Source of the DNA: JBGCEZ01 sp045106735
GTDB lineage: Bacteria > Planctomycetota > Phycisphaerae > Phycisphaerales > SM1A02
Direction of reading: 5' to 3'
NCBI GenBank assembly: GCA_045106735.1
Contig: JBGCEZ010000080.1
Coordinates: 1 to 52,225 of the forward strand
DNA: 52,225 nt
In this document: piece after piece, positions 41,847 to 50,500 of the stretch
Position numbering within the stretch: position 1 is the stretch's first letter
How the letters are laid out: each line of letters begins with the position of its first letter
The notes under the pieces: generated by a model
Seen by the model: only the letters and a program-made list of their open reading frames with translations
Databases searched by the model: none
Told to the model about the DNA's origin: nothing
Program-made: the position numbers and the translations under genes

Positions 41847-44358
41847 GAAGCTCAGCGCTGAAGCTCAGCACCTGCTTCTCGTCGCCGAAGGCATCGCGGA
41901 TCGGGAAGCCGAAGTCGAAGGCGATCGGCACCGGACCGAGCTGCGGGATGTACAGGCGAACGCCCAGGCCCACGCTCACGCGGTAGTCGTCCAGACCGAA
42001 GGCGTCGGTGACCGTGCCGGAGTCGACGAACAGCACGCCGGTGACCGCCTCTTCGAAGAGCGGGACTTCGTACTGGGCGCCGGCGAAGAACAACCACGAA
42101 CCGCCGATCGAGTCGGCCTGCTCGCCATTGTCGATCCGCACGCCCTTGGGCGAGACCGTCCGGAAGTCGAAGCCGCGGAAACTGCGGCCGCCGAGGTAGA
42201 ACCGCTCGTACGTCGGCACGCGCGGATCGGCGTCGAAGATGTACCCCGCGCGGGTGTTGAGCCGCAGCGTGGACTTGCGACCGAGGAAGTCCTCGGCCAG
42301 CGTCAAGAACACGGTGAAGTCGGCCTCAGCCCGCCAGAAGTTGTAGTCGCCGCCGAGCGCGCCGGCCCGGTCCATCGACAGTTCCAAGCGGCTGCCGCGC
42401 CCGGGACGCGTCAACGTGCCGATCGTCGTCCGGGTCAAGGAGAACCCGAGGCTGGTCAGCGTGTCGGGGCCGCGATCGAGCAGCAACTCGGTCGCCGCGT
42501 CGTCCTGCACGTCACTGAGTTCGATGCTCTCACCGCGGAGCCGCAGGCCGGCTTGCCACACATCGCCGAAGGATCGGCCGAGGGCGATCGTGGCCGACGC
42601 TCGCTCTTCGTCAAAGTCGTTGAACTGCCGCTCGCGGTACGAGCCGCTCACGCTCAACGAAATGTCACGATCAAAGAGCTTCGGCTCGGTCAGGCTGGCC
42701 GAGTACTCAAAGAGCTCGTTGCCCGGACGCAGCGTCATGTTGAATCGCTGGCCCGCCCCGCGGAAGGCTCGGCCGGTCAGCAACTCGCCGAAGGACTCCG
42801 GCAAGTCGAACAGGTCGAAGTTGTCCTGCTGGATGCTGAACTCGCCGAAGACGCCGGCATCGGACCCGACGGCCGCGCCAAAGTTGATCGAACCCGTATT
42901 GCGTTCGCTGACTTCAATCAGCACATCGCGCTCGCCCGGATACAAGTCCGGCCGCGGGTCCTGCTCGGTCACCCGCGTCTGGCCGAAGTAGCGTGTGCGC
43001 TGGAGCCGGCGTTCGGTTTCCCGCTTCTCGACCGCATCAAACGGGCGGCCGGGACGCAGCGTCACCAAACGCCGGATCACCTTGTCGCGGGTGAGAAAGT
43101 TATCTTTCACTTCGATGTTGCCGACGATCCATTGGTCACCCTCGCGGACCACCAACAACAAATCGACGACCGCATTGTCCTTGCCGGTCCGGCTCGGAAT
43201 CGCCCGCACATCCACGTCGATGTAACCGAGTGTGCCCCACGCATCTTCGAGCACGCTGAGTGATTCGTCGACCTTGTCGGCCGAGTAGACGTCGCCCGAC
43301 TTGATCGGAATCATCGCCGCGATCTGGCGGTCGCTGAAGACCTTCAACGGCGTGCCGCGCTCGTCGATGTTCTCGACGCGCAACGTGCCGAGGGTGAAGC
43401 GCGGCCCTTCGTCAATCAGGAATCGCACGCTGGCTTCTCGGTTGTCGGGACTCAGGTCCACGACCGAATCCACCCGCACGTCGAGGTAGCCGCGCTGCTT
43501 GTAGAAGTTCACGAGCCGCACGCGGTCTTCGGCCAGGACCGTCTCGTCCAGCACGCCTTGCCGCAGGAGCAGCAGGTGGGTCCGCGTCTTGGTCTCGGGA
43601 CGCAGCAGCTTCGAACCGAGGTTGGCATTGCCGTCGAACGTGATCTGGCGGATGCGAACGCGCGGGCCCTCGATGATCCGGAAGACCAGCGTCGCCTGCT
43701 CCTCGAGCAATCGGCGGTCGATCGACACTTCGGTGAGGTAGTAGCCCTTCTCGACGTACAGCTCGCGGATGTCGCGAATCGCCCGGTCGATGAGGTAGTC
43801 ATCGCGGGGGCCGCCGCGGGCCTGCCGGACGACGCCGAGGATGTCCTGATCCGAGACCGCCTTGTTGCCGACGACCTGGACTTCGTTCACCGGCGGCTGC
43901 ACGGTGAGCGTGAAGGTCACCGCGACGGTGCCGTCCTCGCGCAATTCCGCTTCCGACTCGATGAGCCCAAAGCGGCCGAGCCGCTCGAGCCGCTGCACAT
44001 CGCCCCGGACAACGGCCGGATCGAATGGATCGCCGGCGGCGGAACGGACGTTGTTCCGCACCAGGTCGTCCAGTTCCGGCGGCAACCCGACGAAGATCAC
44101 GTCGATCACCTGACGGTCGACGAGGCCAGACTCGTTGCCAGAACCAGGGCTCGCGGGGAGGGCGGTCTGGCCCGCGGCCTCGGCCGCCGGCCAGATCGTG
44201 GCGGGGCCGAGCACCACCGTGGCGGCGAGGACGAGCGGGCCCAGTCGCTGGCCGAGGCCAGACGAAGCGGCGCACGATCGCCCCCGCGACGACAGGTCGC
44301 GCAGAGCGTTTGTGGCGCGCGACGGACGCCGGAAGTGGTCGGCAAGGCGGTGATGCAT
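41839..44358 (-). CDS. bamA: Outer membrane assembly factor BamA
   Basis: An 839-aa precursor that folds beta-barrel proteins into the outer membrane. Signal segment at about 38-63. POTRA domains from about 83 to 470 (VIDVIFVGLPPE..., QPPVNEVQVVGNKAVSDQDIL, VRIRQITFDGNANL, FTLGTLRVENI, WIVGNIEVKDN mark five starts). The barrel follows and contains GGRSFRGFD at 723-731, the VRGF-type loop motif of the Omp85 family. The C-terminus is Phe. Length is normal. ATG 44358 was chosen because the longer frame begins with TTG at 44397. No Shine-Dalgarno, but a promoter lies just upstream. Confidence 0.95.
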   Translation of the reverse strand: MHHRLADHFRRPSRATNALRDLSSRGRSCAASSGLGQRLGPLVLAATVVLGPATIWPAAEAAGQTALPASPGSGNESGLVDRQVIDVIFVGLPPELDDLVRNNVRSAAGDPFDPAVVRGDVQRLERLGRFGLIESEAELREDGTVAVTFTLTVQPPVNEVQVVGNKAVSDQDILGVVRQARGGPRDDYLIDRAIRDIRELYVEKGYYLTEVSIDRRLLEEQATLVFRIIEGPRVRIRQITFDGNANLGSKLLRPETKTRTHLLLLRQGVLDETVLAEDRVRLVNFYKQRGYLDVRVDSVVDLSPDNREASVRFLIDEGPRFTLGTLRVENIDERGTPLKVFSDRQIAAMIPIKSGDVYSADKVDESLSVLEDAWGTLGYIDVDVRAIPSRTGKDNAVVDLLLVVREGDQWIVGNIEVKDNFLTRDKVIRRLVTLRPGRPFDAVEKRETERRLQRTRYFGQTRVTEQDPRPDLYPGERDVLIEVSERNTGSINFGAAVGSDAGVFGEFSIQQDNFDLFDLPESFGELLTGRAFRGAGQRFNMTLRPGNELFEYSASLTEPKLFDRDISLSVSGSYRERQFNDFDEERASATIALGRSFGDVWQAGLRLRGESIELSDVQDDAATELLLDRGPDTLTSLGFSLTRTTIGTLTRPGRGSRLELSMDRAGALGGDYNFWRAEADFTVFLTLAEDFLGRKSTLRLNTRAGYIFDADPRVPTYERFYLGGRSFRGFDFRTVSPKGVRIDNGEQADSIGGSWLFFAGAQYEVPLFEEAVTGVLFVDSGTVTDAFGLDDYRVSVGLGVRLYIPQLGPVPIAFDFGFPIRDAFGDEKQVLSFSAELPF

Positions 44359-44368
44359 GTGGGGGCGG

Positions 44369-44397
44369 AGGATACCGGTGGGTCCCGGGGCCCACAA
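44369..44397 (-). promoter_or_regulatory. Candidate bamA promoter
   Basis: On the minus strand TTGTGG, a 17-nt spacer and TATCCT, 10 nt before ATG 44358. The expected transcript would have a leader of only a few bases. Same plan as the pdxJ promoter. Confidence 0.5.
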
Positions 44398-44562
44398 CCG
44401 GCGCGGTGGCCCGTCCCCCGCCCGTCCCGAGCCCAGTCAGGACCCGGGCGCCGGCCGGCCTGGAGGGTGGCCAGCCAGACCAACAGCCACACCGACAGCC
44501 AGACCGACCGACCCACGGCCATACCGACGGCCGAACCCCCCGGCAGCCGCCGGCGTTGCGGG

Positions 44563-44568
44563 TATCCT
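44563..44568 (+). promoter_or_regulatory. Candidate -10 box of the second lpxD
   Basis: TATCCT lies 6 nt before ATG 44575, with no Shine-Dalgarno and no clear -35 box. It faces away from the bamA promoter, which carries the same hexamer. Confidence 0.45.
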
Positions 44569-44574
44569 CGCCCG

Positions 44575-45696
44575 ATGCCCATTCCGCTCCGCGAACTGGC
44601 CGCGCGCCTCGGCGCCACCGTCGAAGGCGAGGGGGATCCCCTCATCCACGGCTGCGCCCCGATCGACACCGCCGGCCCCGACGAAATCACCTTCGTCGCC
44701 AATCGCCGGTATCTCCGGTATCTCGATTCCACGCGGGCCGCGGCGGTCCTCGTGGGGGCCGACGTGCAGACGCCGCCAAGTCTTCGGCGGATCGTCTGCG
44801 AGGACCCCTACTTCGCGTTCCGCAACGCACTGATCGAGCTCTTTGGCTTTCGCCAGCACCCCGACCCCATGTGGCTCCCCGCCCCCACCGGCGACGCCCC
44901 GGGCCCCGGCGATGACCTTGGCTCGGCCGCCACCCCGCCGCGCGTCGATCCCGACGCTCCGCGGATCAGCCGCGGGGCCAGCGTGCACGCCACAGCCACG
45001 GTGGGCGCGGCCGCGAGCATCCATCCGAACGCGGTCGTGGAAGCCGGGGCAACGATCGGCCCCCGCAGCACGCTCTACCCCGGGGTCTACGTCGGCCCGA
45101 ATGCCACGGTGGGCGCGGACTGCATCCTGCACCCGAACGTCGTCATCTATGACCGATGCGTGCTGGGCGACCGCGTGACGCTGCACGCGAACACGGTCAT
45201 CGGCCAGGACGGCTTCGGCTTCGCCACGCACCAGGGCGTCCACCACAAGATTCCCCAGACGGGCATCGTGGTGATCGAGGACGACGTCGAGATGGGCGCG
45301 GGCAACGCGATTGAGCGGGCGGCCATGGGCGAAACGCGCATCGGGGCCGGCACGAAGTTCGCCGACCTGATTTCGATCGGCCACGGCACCACCACCGGCA
45401 AGGGCTGCCTTGTGGTGTCGCTCGTCGGGATTTCTGGCTCGGTTGAGCTGGGCGACTACGTGGTGCTGGGTGGGCAGGTGGGCGTGGCCGGGCACCTGCG
45501 CGTCGGCGACTTCGTCCAGGCGGCCGGGCGGGCCGGCATCAGCAGCGACGTCAAGGACGGCATGAAGGTGGGTGGCGTGCCCGCGATCGCCCACAGCAAG
45601 GCCCGGCGCAACATGATGGCCGGGGCGGATCTGGACGGCCTGGTGAAGCGCGTGCGAGCGCTGGAGCGGGAACTCAAGCGGCTCGGGGCGGATTGA
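44575..45696 (+). CDS. LpxD-like UDP-3-O-acylglucosamine N-acyltransferase, copy 2
   Basis: A 373-aa protein with the complete LpxD plan: N-terminal uridine-binding domain (PIPLRELAARLGATVEGEGD, GPDEITFVANRRYL), hexapeptide-repeat helix from about 132 to 320, GQDGFGFA (210-217) and the catalytic-type His270 in SIGHG (copy 1 and E. coli have HN). The C-terminal helix (DLDGLVKRVRALERELKRL) is present. A 35-residue Pro/Asp/Ala-rich insert lies at 97-130. It diverges from bamA. It may use a different acyl donor or substrate than copy 1 (inference). Confidence 0.88.
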   Translation: MPIPLRELAARLGATVEGEGDPLIHGCAPIDTAGPDEITFVANRRYLRYLDSTRAAAVLVGADVQTPPSLRRIVCEDPYFAFRNALIELFGFRQHPDPMWLPAPTGDAPGPGDDLGSAATPPRVDPDAPRISRGASVHATATVGAAASIHPNAVVEAGATIGPRSTLYPGVYVGPNATVGADCILHPNVVIYDRCVLGDRVTLHANTVIGQDGFGFATHQGVHHKIPQTGIVVIEDDVEMGAGNAIERAAMGETRIGAGTKFADLISIGHGTTTGKGCLVVSLVGISGSVELGDYVVLGGQVGVAGHLRVGDFVQAAGRAGISSDVKDGMKVGGVPAIAHSKARRNMMAGADLDGLVKRVRALERELKRLGAD

Positions 45697-45809
45697 CGCG
45701 GGCGCGGCGAGGGCCGCGGCAAAGCAGATCTGGTGGCGGACTGAACGTGGGTCGAACGGGCCGAGCGGCGGTCCCATGCCTGGCCGCGGGCGCCCGACGT
45801 CCGACGGAC

Positions 45810-45944
45810 TTAGAAGAGCACCGAAGCCAGCAGGCCGAGGGCGATGGCCCCCAAAACCAGCCGCAGGCCGTCGTCGGGGGTCGACCGTTCGGCCGCCGCC
45901 GCCACCATGACCCGAGACATTCCACGTTCGATTCGCTGCCGCAT
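45810..45944 (-). CDS. Small single-pass membrane peptide, 44 aa
   Basis: MRQRIERGMSRV starts a 44-aa peptide that ends in a hydrophobic C-terminal segment (LVLGAIALGLLASVLF). A GGGGAG Shine-Dalgarno lies 6-7 nt before ATG 45944, which is the reason to call it over the longer frame. It stands between lpxD-2 and gcvT on the opposite strand. The plan (short basic or polar head, C-terminal helix) fits a tail-anchored membrane peptide. No family recognised. Confidence 0.5.
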   Translation of the reverse strand: MRQRIERGMSRVMVAAAAERSTPDDGLRLVLGAIALGLLASVLF

Positions 45945-46227
45945 GCCAAGCTCCCCTCGGGGGGCGGGCCCGTCCGGAGCATCCGGCCGCGTCCCTCCCG
46001 CGGACCGCCCGATTGGGTGGTCCCCCGATAGAGGACACCGTCGGCCAGCGCGGGCTTCCCGGCCGGCGACGAACCGAGCTTCGGCGCTTTCCGCGCTGGA
46101 CGACGCGGGTGGCGGCGGCTCCGGCGAGGCTGCCGGTCGCGCGGACTCGGGGCCGATGCACGGAGATCCCGGGTGGCGAAGCACCGGCGGCGCTGCGGGG
46201 ACGGTGGCCGCCCGCCGACCGGCCGGC

Positions 46228-46233
46228 TACCCT
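46228..46233 (+). promoter_or_regulatory. Candidate -10 box of gcvT
   Basis: TACCCT 6 nt before ATG 46240. There is no Shine-Dalgarno and no glycine-riboswitch-like structure in the 300 bases upstream. Confidence 0.4.
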
Positions 46234-46239
46234 CGCGGC

Positions 46240-47382
46240 ATGACCGACACCGCCCAACTGCTCCGGACCCCGTTCCACGCGTACCACCTCGAGAAGGGTG
46301 GCAAGATGGTGCCCTTCGCCGGGTGGGAGATGCCGCTCCACTACGGCTCGATCCTGGATGAACACCACCAGGTTCGCACCAGCGGCGGCATCTTTGATGT
46401 CTCGCACATGGGCCGGTTCATGATCAGCGGCCGAGACGCCCAGCCCTTCCTCGACCGGATCTGCACGCGGCAGGTCTACGGCATGAAGGACGGCCAGGCC
46501 CGATATTCGATCGTGTGCAACGAGTCGGGCGGATGCCACGACGACGTGCTCGTCTACAAGATCGAGGACGGCTCGTACATGATGGTGTGCAACGCGTCGA
46601 ACCGCGAGAAGCTCGTGGGCCACATCGACGCGGTGAAGGCGGCCGGCGACTTCGTCTTCAAGTTCGAGGACTTCACCACCAAGTCGGCCATGATCGCCCT
46701 GCAGGGCCCGAAGGTGATCGAGGCGATCAGCGCGTTCACGTCGTCGGTCACCGACATGAAGCGGTACCACTTCGTCCGCAAGTCGCTGCTCGGCCTGGAA
46801 ATGTTCATCAGCCGCACCGGTTACACCGGCGAAGACGGTGTCGAGGTGATTTTCCGCACCGACTCGATCGCGGCCAAGGCGGCGATGAAGCTCTTCCTCG
46901 GCAAGCTCGACGACATCGACGTCATCAAGCCGGCGGGCCTCGGCGCCCGCGACAGCCTCCGGCTCGAAGCGGCCATGGCCCTGTACGGCAACGAGATCAC
47001 CGAGGAACTCGACCCGGTGTCGGCCGGCATCATGTTCGCGATCCGGATCAACAAGGGCGAGAAGAACCCGGAGGCAGGACGCTTCATCGGCCAGGACGCC
47101 CTGCAGAAGATCCACACCGACGGACCGAAGCGTTCGCTCGTCGGCCTGACGCTCGACGGACGCCGGGCGGCCCGCCAGGACATGCACGTCTTCGCCCCGG
47201 GCGGCGAGGCGGCCATCGGCACGGTGACCAGCGGCTGCTTCAGCCCGACGCTCGAGCGATCGATCGCGATGGCGTACGTGGACGCTGATCTGAAGGCGGC
47301 CGGAACGGCGGTCGAAGTCGATCTCGGCCGGACCCGCATCGCGGCGACGGTGACGGACCTACCTTTCTACAAGCCCGGTTGA
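46240..47382 (+). CDS. gcvT: Glycine cleavage system T protein (aminomethyltransferase)
   Basis: A 380-aa enzyme that moves the methylene group from the H protein to tetrahydrofolate and releases ammonia. The start MTDTAQLLRTPFHAYHLEKGGKMVPFAGWEMPLHYGS is diagnostic; FDVSHMGRF (about 52-60), TGYTGEDGVEV and GLGARDSLRLEA are the folate-site motifs. Length is normal. The gcvH and gcvP genes are not in the window. No Shine-Dalgarno; a TACCCT box lies 6 nt before ATG. Confidence 0.95.
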   Translation: MTDTAQLLRTPFHAYHLEKGGKMVPFAGWEMPLHYGSILDEHHQVRTSGGIFDVSHMGRFMISGRDAQPFLDRICTRQVYGMKDGQARYSIVCNESGGCHDDVLVYKIEDGSYMMVCNASNREKLVGHIDAVKAAGDFVFKFEDFTTKSAMIALQGPKVIEAISAFTSSVTDMKRYHFVRKSLLGLEMFISRTGYTGEDGVEVIFRTDSIAAKAAMKLFLGKLDDIDVIKPAGLGARDSLRLEAAMALYGNEITEELDPVSAGIMFAIRINKGEKNPEAGRFIGQDALQKIHTDGPKRSLVGLTLDGRRAARQDMHVFAPGGEAAIGTVTSGCFSPTLERSIAMAYVDADLKAAGTAVEVDLGRTRIAATVTDLPFYKPG

Positions 47383-47443
47383 CGCACCCTTGTGAGGGGG
47401 GCGAAGTCAGTCGGGGATCCGAATCCCTTCCTGGAGCCCGCCC

Positions 47444-48280
47444 GTGCCCGCATCCGAATTCGCGCCTGAACGCGCGCCCGAACTCGCACCCGCCGACCCC
47501 ACCCGCCGCACCGCCCTGGCCGCCCTGGGCCTGGGGGCTGCCGCGGCGACCACCGCGGGCCTCACCGGCGTCGCCGGAGCCGCGGTTGCCGCTGGCGCGT
47601 CGACCGCCGGCGCCCCCGGCTTCGCCGTATTGAGCCCGGCGGAAGCCGGCTGGAACGCCGCGACCCAGCGCTACGAGTTGCCCGCCCTGCCCTACGCCCA
47701 CGATGCGCTCGAGCCGGCGATTGACGCCGAGACGATGCGCATCCACCACGGCAAGCACCACGCCGGCTACATCCGCGGCATGCAGCGGGCCCTGGACAAG
47801 CTGGAAGCGATCCGCGCCGGCGAGGGCGATGCCGCCCTCGTGAAGCATTGGTCGCGCGAGCTGAGCTTTCACTCCGCCGGCCACTTCAATCACGCTTTGT
47901 TCTGGCGGGTCATGGCCCCGGCCGGGCAAGGCGGCGGCGGCCGGCCGGCCGGACCGATCGCGTCGATGATCGACCGCGACTTCGGCAGCTTCGACGCGTT
48001 CCGCGTCCATTTCATCGCCGCGTCGGCCGCGGTTGAAGGGTCGGGCTGGGGCTGGCTGGTCCTTGACCCCGTCGCCGACCGCCTGATGATCATCCAGGGC
48101 GAGAAGCAGCAGAACCTGATGACCACCGGCGCGGTGCCGCTGCTCGGGCTCGACGTGTGGGAGCACGCGTACTACCTGCGGTACCAGAACCGCCGGCGCG
48201 AGTACGTCGAGAACTTCTTCGACGTCATCAACTGGGCGCAGGTTGACTCGATGCTCGGCCGGATGCGCCCGACCGACTGA
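47444..48280 (+). CDS. Exported Fe/Mn superoxide dismutase, Mn-type signature
   Basis: A 278-aa protein that dismutates superoxide. The first about 60 residues are an extra export leader with twin Arg21-Arg22 (TRRTALAALGLGAAAATTAGL), fitting the Tat route. The enzyme domain begins near YELPALPYAHDALEP (77-91). Metal ligands: His101, His150 (FNHALFW), Asp237 and His241 (DVWEHAYY). Gly146 next to the second ligand region and Gln222-Gln223 in EKQQN favour Mn over Fe. GTG 47444 has GGAG 8 nt upstream. The next gene is 371 nt away, with a hairpin in between. Confidence 0.9.
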   Translation: MPASEFAPERAPELAPADPTRRTALAALGLGAAAATTAGLTGVAGAAVAAGASTAGAPGFAVLSPAEAGWNAATQRYELPALPYAHDALEPAIDAETMRIHHGKHHAGYIRGMQRALDKLEAIRAGEGDAALVKHWSRELSFHSAGHFNHALFWRVMAPAGQGGGGRPAGPIASMIDRDFGSFDAFRVHFIAASAAVEGSGWGWLVLDPVADRLMIIQGEKQQNLMTTGAVPLLGLDVWEHAYYLRYQNRRREYVENFFDVINWAQVDSMLGRMRPTD

Positions 48281-48651
48281 GATACGTGAAACGCGGGCGG
48301 GCGCGCGCGACACGCCGTGCCGTGAGGAACGTGCTTGACCGCGCGCCACGTCTGGGATTCCGGGCGTGGCGCGCGGTCAGCGTTGTTTGGTGCGCGGCAG
48401 AGCGCCGCGACCGCACGCCATGCATGCCATCAGCGCCAGCCGCCGCGTTGTGCACAGACGCCCGCGAGCATCCGCCTCCGCGAACCTGACCGACGCTGCC
48501 AATGATGCGATTCTCGATCACCGCGACCGACCCGGATGTTGCGTCGAAATCGAGGCCTCACGGCCTGGCCCGCGTTGTCCGCCTTGCTCCCCCCGCAGTC
48601 TCCGTACGATTGTGGCTGGCCCACGACACGCCAGTCCCACGAAAGGCGACC
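48281..48651. other. Gap between the superoxide dismutase and the 566-aa gene
   Basis: 371 bases. It contains the perfect inverted repeat at 48336-48379. Otherwise it shows nothing I can name. AAGG before 48652 is the binding site of the next gene. Confidence 0.55.
48336..48379 (+). terminator. 15-bp perfect inverted repeat after the SOD gene
   Basis: TGACCGCGCGCCACG and its exact complement flank a 14-nt loop. It is followed by GCGTTGTTTGG, so only a loose T-run exists. Most simply a terminator of the SOD transcript. Confidence 0.5.
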
Positions 48652-50352
48652 ATGCAGAATCGACCCACGTTCGCCCGCCGCCCCCTCGCGTTCGCCATCG
48701 GGGCGAGCTTGACCGCGGCGATCGCCGGGTCCACATCGGCCGCCAACGCCTCCGTGACCGCCGCCACCAGCGCCCAGGAAGCTCCCGAACAGCGCGGGCG
48801 CGGCCTCCACGGCTACATCAGCTATTCGGCATCCCAACCGGAAGACCGCGCGGCGTACGGCTACGGCATGGGCTTCTACTCTGCCGCGTGGTCGCTGATC
48901 GACCAGCCGCTCAAGCACTTCCAGATCGGACTGGCGAGCGGCTGGGTCTTGCCGGACAACCGCGACAACACGGACACGCCGCTTGCTCCCGAGGGAACGC
49001 TCGCACGGCAGTGGGCCGAACGCGGCCCCACGTGGTCGTCGGTTTTTCAAACACTCGAAGGCGGCCTCGGGTACTGGCGCGGGAACCGCTTTCGGTACGG
49101 GCCGCCGAAGTTCAGCATGAACGCCACGCCGCAATGTTATGACTACGAAGTCGGCTCGCCAGGATGGTCGTTCTTCTACGACACCGAAGCATTGCCCGAC
49201 AATCGGCTCGGCATCGCCCAGCTCAGCAACCGACTGTTGATTCCTCCAGACGCGCTGCCGTTCGAGGGAGCGCCGAACGGCGCGTTCTTTGGCTACACCT
49301 ACATGGCCCTCCCGATGACCGACCCGGTCCCCGGCGCCGATGGCCAAGCGCCCACTGGCGCGCAGGCATGGACATGCTTTCTGTCCACCGACAACTTCAA
49401 GGGGCCGATCGCGTACTACATCCCGGAGACCTGGAGCAAGATCGCTGACGTCTTTGACGTGCCGTTTCTGCACGGCCGTGGACTGGATGCTCGCCCCGGC
49501 CTGATGGGCGGCGGCGCGATGGAGATCAACACGGTGCCGCAGCTCACGGCCACCGCATCAGACGGCACGCGCTACTCCAGGATTCCGCGCATGCGCTTTC
49601 CGGTCGATGCCGACGGCCAGGCGGTGCTCGTACAGGATGTCACGTACTACTCGCGGGCTGCATTGTTCGACGACGTGCTCGCATGGCGCCGCGGCGGCCC
49701 CGCCCCAACCGGGGCATTTCAAGCCGATGGCGCGTTCACCGCCACGCTGCAGACGCGGACTCCGGGCTTCCAGCAAGATGGCCAACCCATTCGCGGGGTT
49801 GCCGACACCTTCGACACCCAAGTCTTCGGTGAAACGACCTGGGGTCTGACCTGGCGAGCCGGCGGCGACGCGCCCACCGGTGAGTTTCCGCAGTACTTCG
49901 TCCACCGAGGGGACGAGCGTGTGGCGGTGGCCGCCGACGACGTCCCGGCGGAGACCGGCCTCCATGACGCCGCATTCATGCTGGCCGAACCTGGGGAACC
50001 GTTCACCAGCCGCTCCACGCCCGCTTGGACCGATCCTGGTCCCGCGGCCGGCCCCTTCCAGGTCACGCTCATCGACGGCTCGCTGGTCACATACGCGTGG
50101 TACCGATTCGTCGACCAACCTTCGTTCCGGCAGTACGACTGGAGCGAAGCCAAGCGGACCGAGCTGCAGCAGTTCGTCGAAGCAATCCACCGATCCTGGC
50201 CCATCGACCGGGAGTACATGGCCCCGCCGACCTCCGGCGAGCTCGTCCGACTCGATCCAAACCTGCTGGTCCGCCCGCCGGCGGGGCTCGAGGTCGGGTA
50301 CGTGCCGATCGTGACCCGCCAGGAGCGCGCACCGCAGCATCCCAAACCGTAG
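48652..50352 (+). CDS. Unknown secreted protein, 566 aa
   Basis: I do not recognise the family. Signal peptide in about 1-35: basic start, ARRPLAFAIGASLTAAIAGSTSAANA, then Ala-rich to ATSAQ. The mature part is rich in Trp, Tyr, Phe, Pro and Gly (YGYGMGFYSAAWSLIDQPLKHFQIGLASGW; RFRYGPPKFSM) with almost no Lys and few Cys. This suggests a compact beta-rich, periplasmic or surface enzyme or lectin-like protein. The start ATG 48652 is preceded by AAGG. The frame extends to 48502, but the earlier part is not signal-like. It is convergent with the beta-helix gene. Confidence 0.75.
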   Translation: MQNRPTFARRPLAFAIGASLTAAIAGSTSAANASVTAATSAQEAPEQRGRGLHGYISYSASQPEDRAAYGYGMGFYSAAWSLIDQPLKHFQIGLASGWVLPDNRDNTDTPLAPEGTLARQWAERGPTWSSVFQTLEGGLGYWRGNRFRYGPPKFSMNATPQCYDYEVGSPGWSFFYDTEALPDNRLGIAQLSNRLLIPPDALPFEGAPNGAFFGYTYMALPMTDPVPGADGQAPTGAQAWTCFLSTDNFKGPIAYYIPETWSKIADVFDVPFLHGRGLDARPGLMGGGAMEINTVPQLTATASDGTRYSRIPRMRFPVDADGQAVLVQDVTYYSRAALFDDVLAWRRGGPAPTGAFQADGAFTATLQTRTPGFQQDGQPIRGVADTFDTQVFGETTWGLTWRAGGDAPTGEFPQYFVHRGDERVAVAADDVPAETGLHDAAFMLAEPGEPFTSRSTPAWTDPGPAAGPFQVTLIDGSLVTYAWYRFVDQPSFRQYDWSEAKRTELQQFVEAIHRSWPIDREYMAPPTSGELVRLDPNLLVRPPAGLEVGYVPIVTRQERAPQHPKP

Positions 50353-50373
50353 TCCCGCAGGTTGGCACTGGCT

Positions 50374-50398
50374 GTGGCCGCGGCCGCGGCCGCGGCGA
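50374..50398. repeat. GGCCGC tandem repeat
   Basis: About four head-to-tail GGCCGC units (overlapping GCGGCCGC sites) directly after the unknown gene, in the convergent gap. Confidence 0.6.
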
Positions 50399-50425
50399 GC
50401 TGACCGCGAATCCGACGCAATGCAC

Positions 50426-50465
50426 AACGCCCCGGCCAGCGCGGCAAGCGCGGACCGGGGCGTTT
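50426..50465. terminator. Bidirectional terminator between convergent genes
   Basis: AACGCCCCGG pairs with CCGGGGCGTT around an inner GCGCGG-type stem. On the plus strand it ends in TTTC, on the minus strand in TTGTG. It can serve both the unknown gene and the beta-helix gene. Confidence 0.65.
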
Positions 50466-50500
50466 CGTGTGGAGATGAGTTTGTGCGTGGTCGCCCGCGA

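Noticed and set aside
43558..44574. Extension of lpxD copy 2 upstream to 43558
   Set aside because: It overlaps the bamA N-terminal region in antisense. The conserved LpxD start is at 44575.
46000..46239. Glycine riboswitch upstream of gcvT
   Set aside because: No conserved glycine-aptamer core or paired stems could be found by eye in the region.
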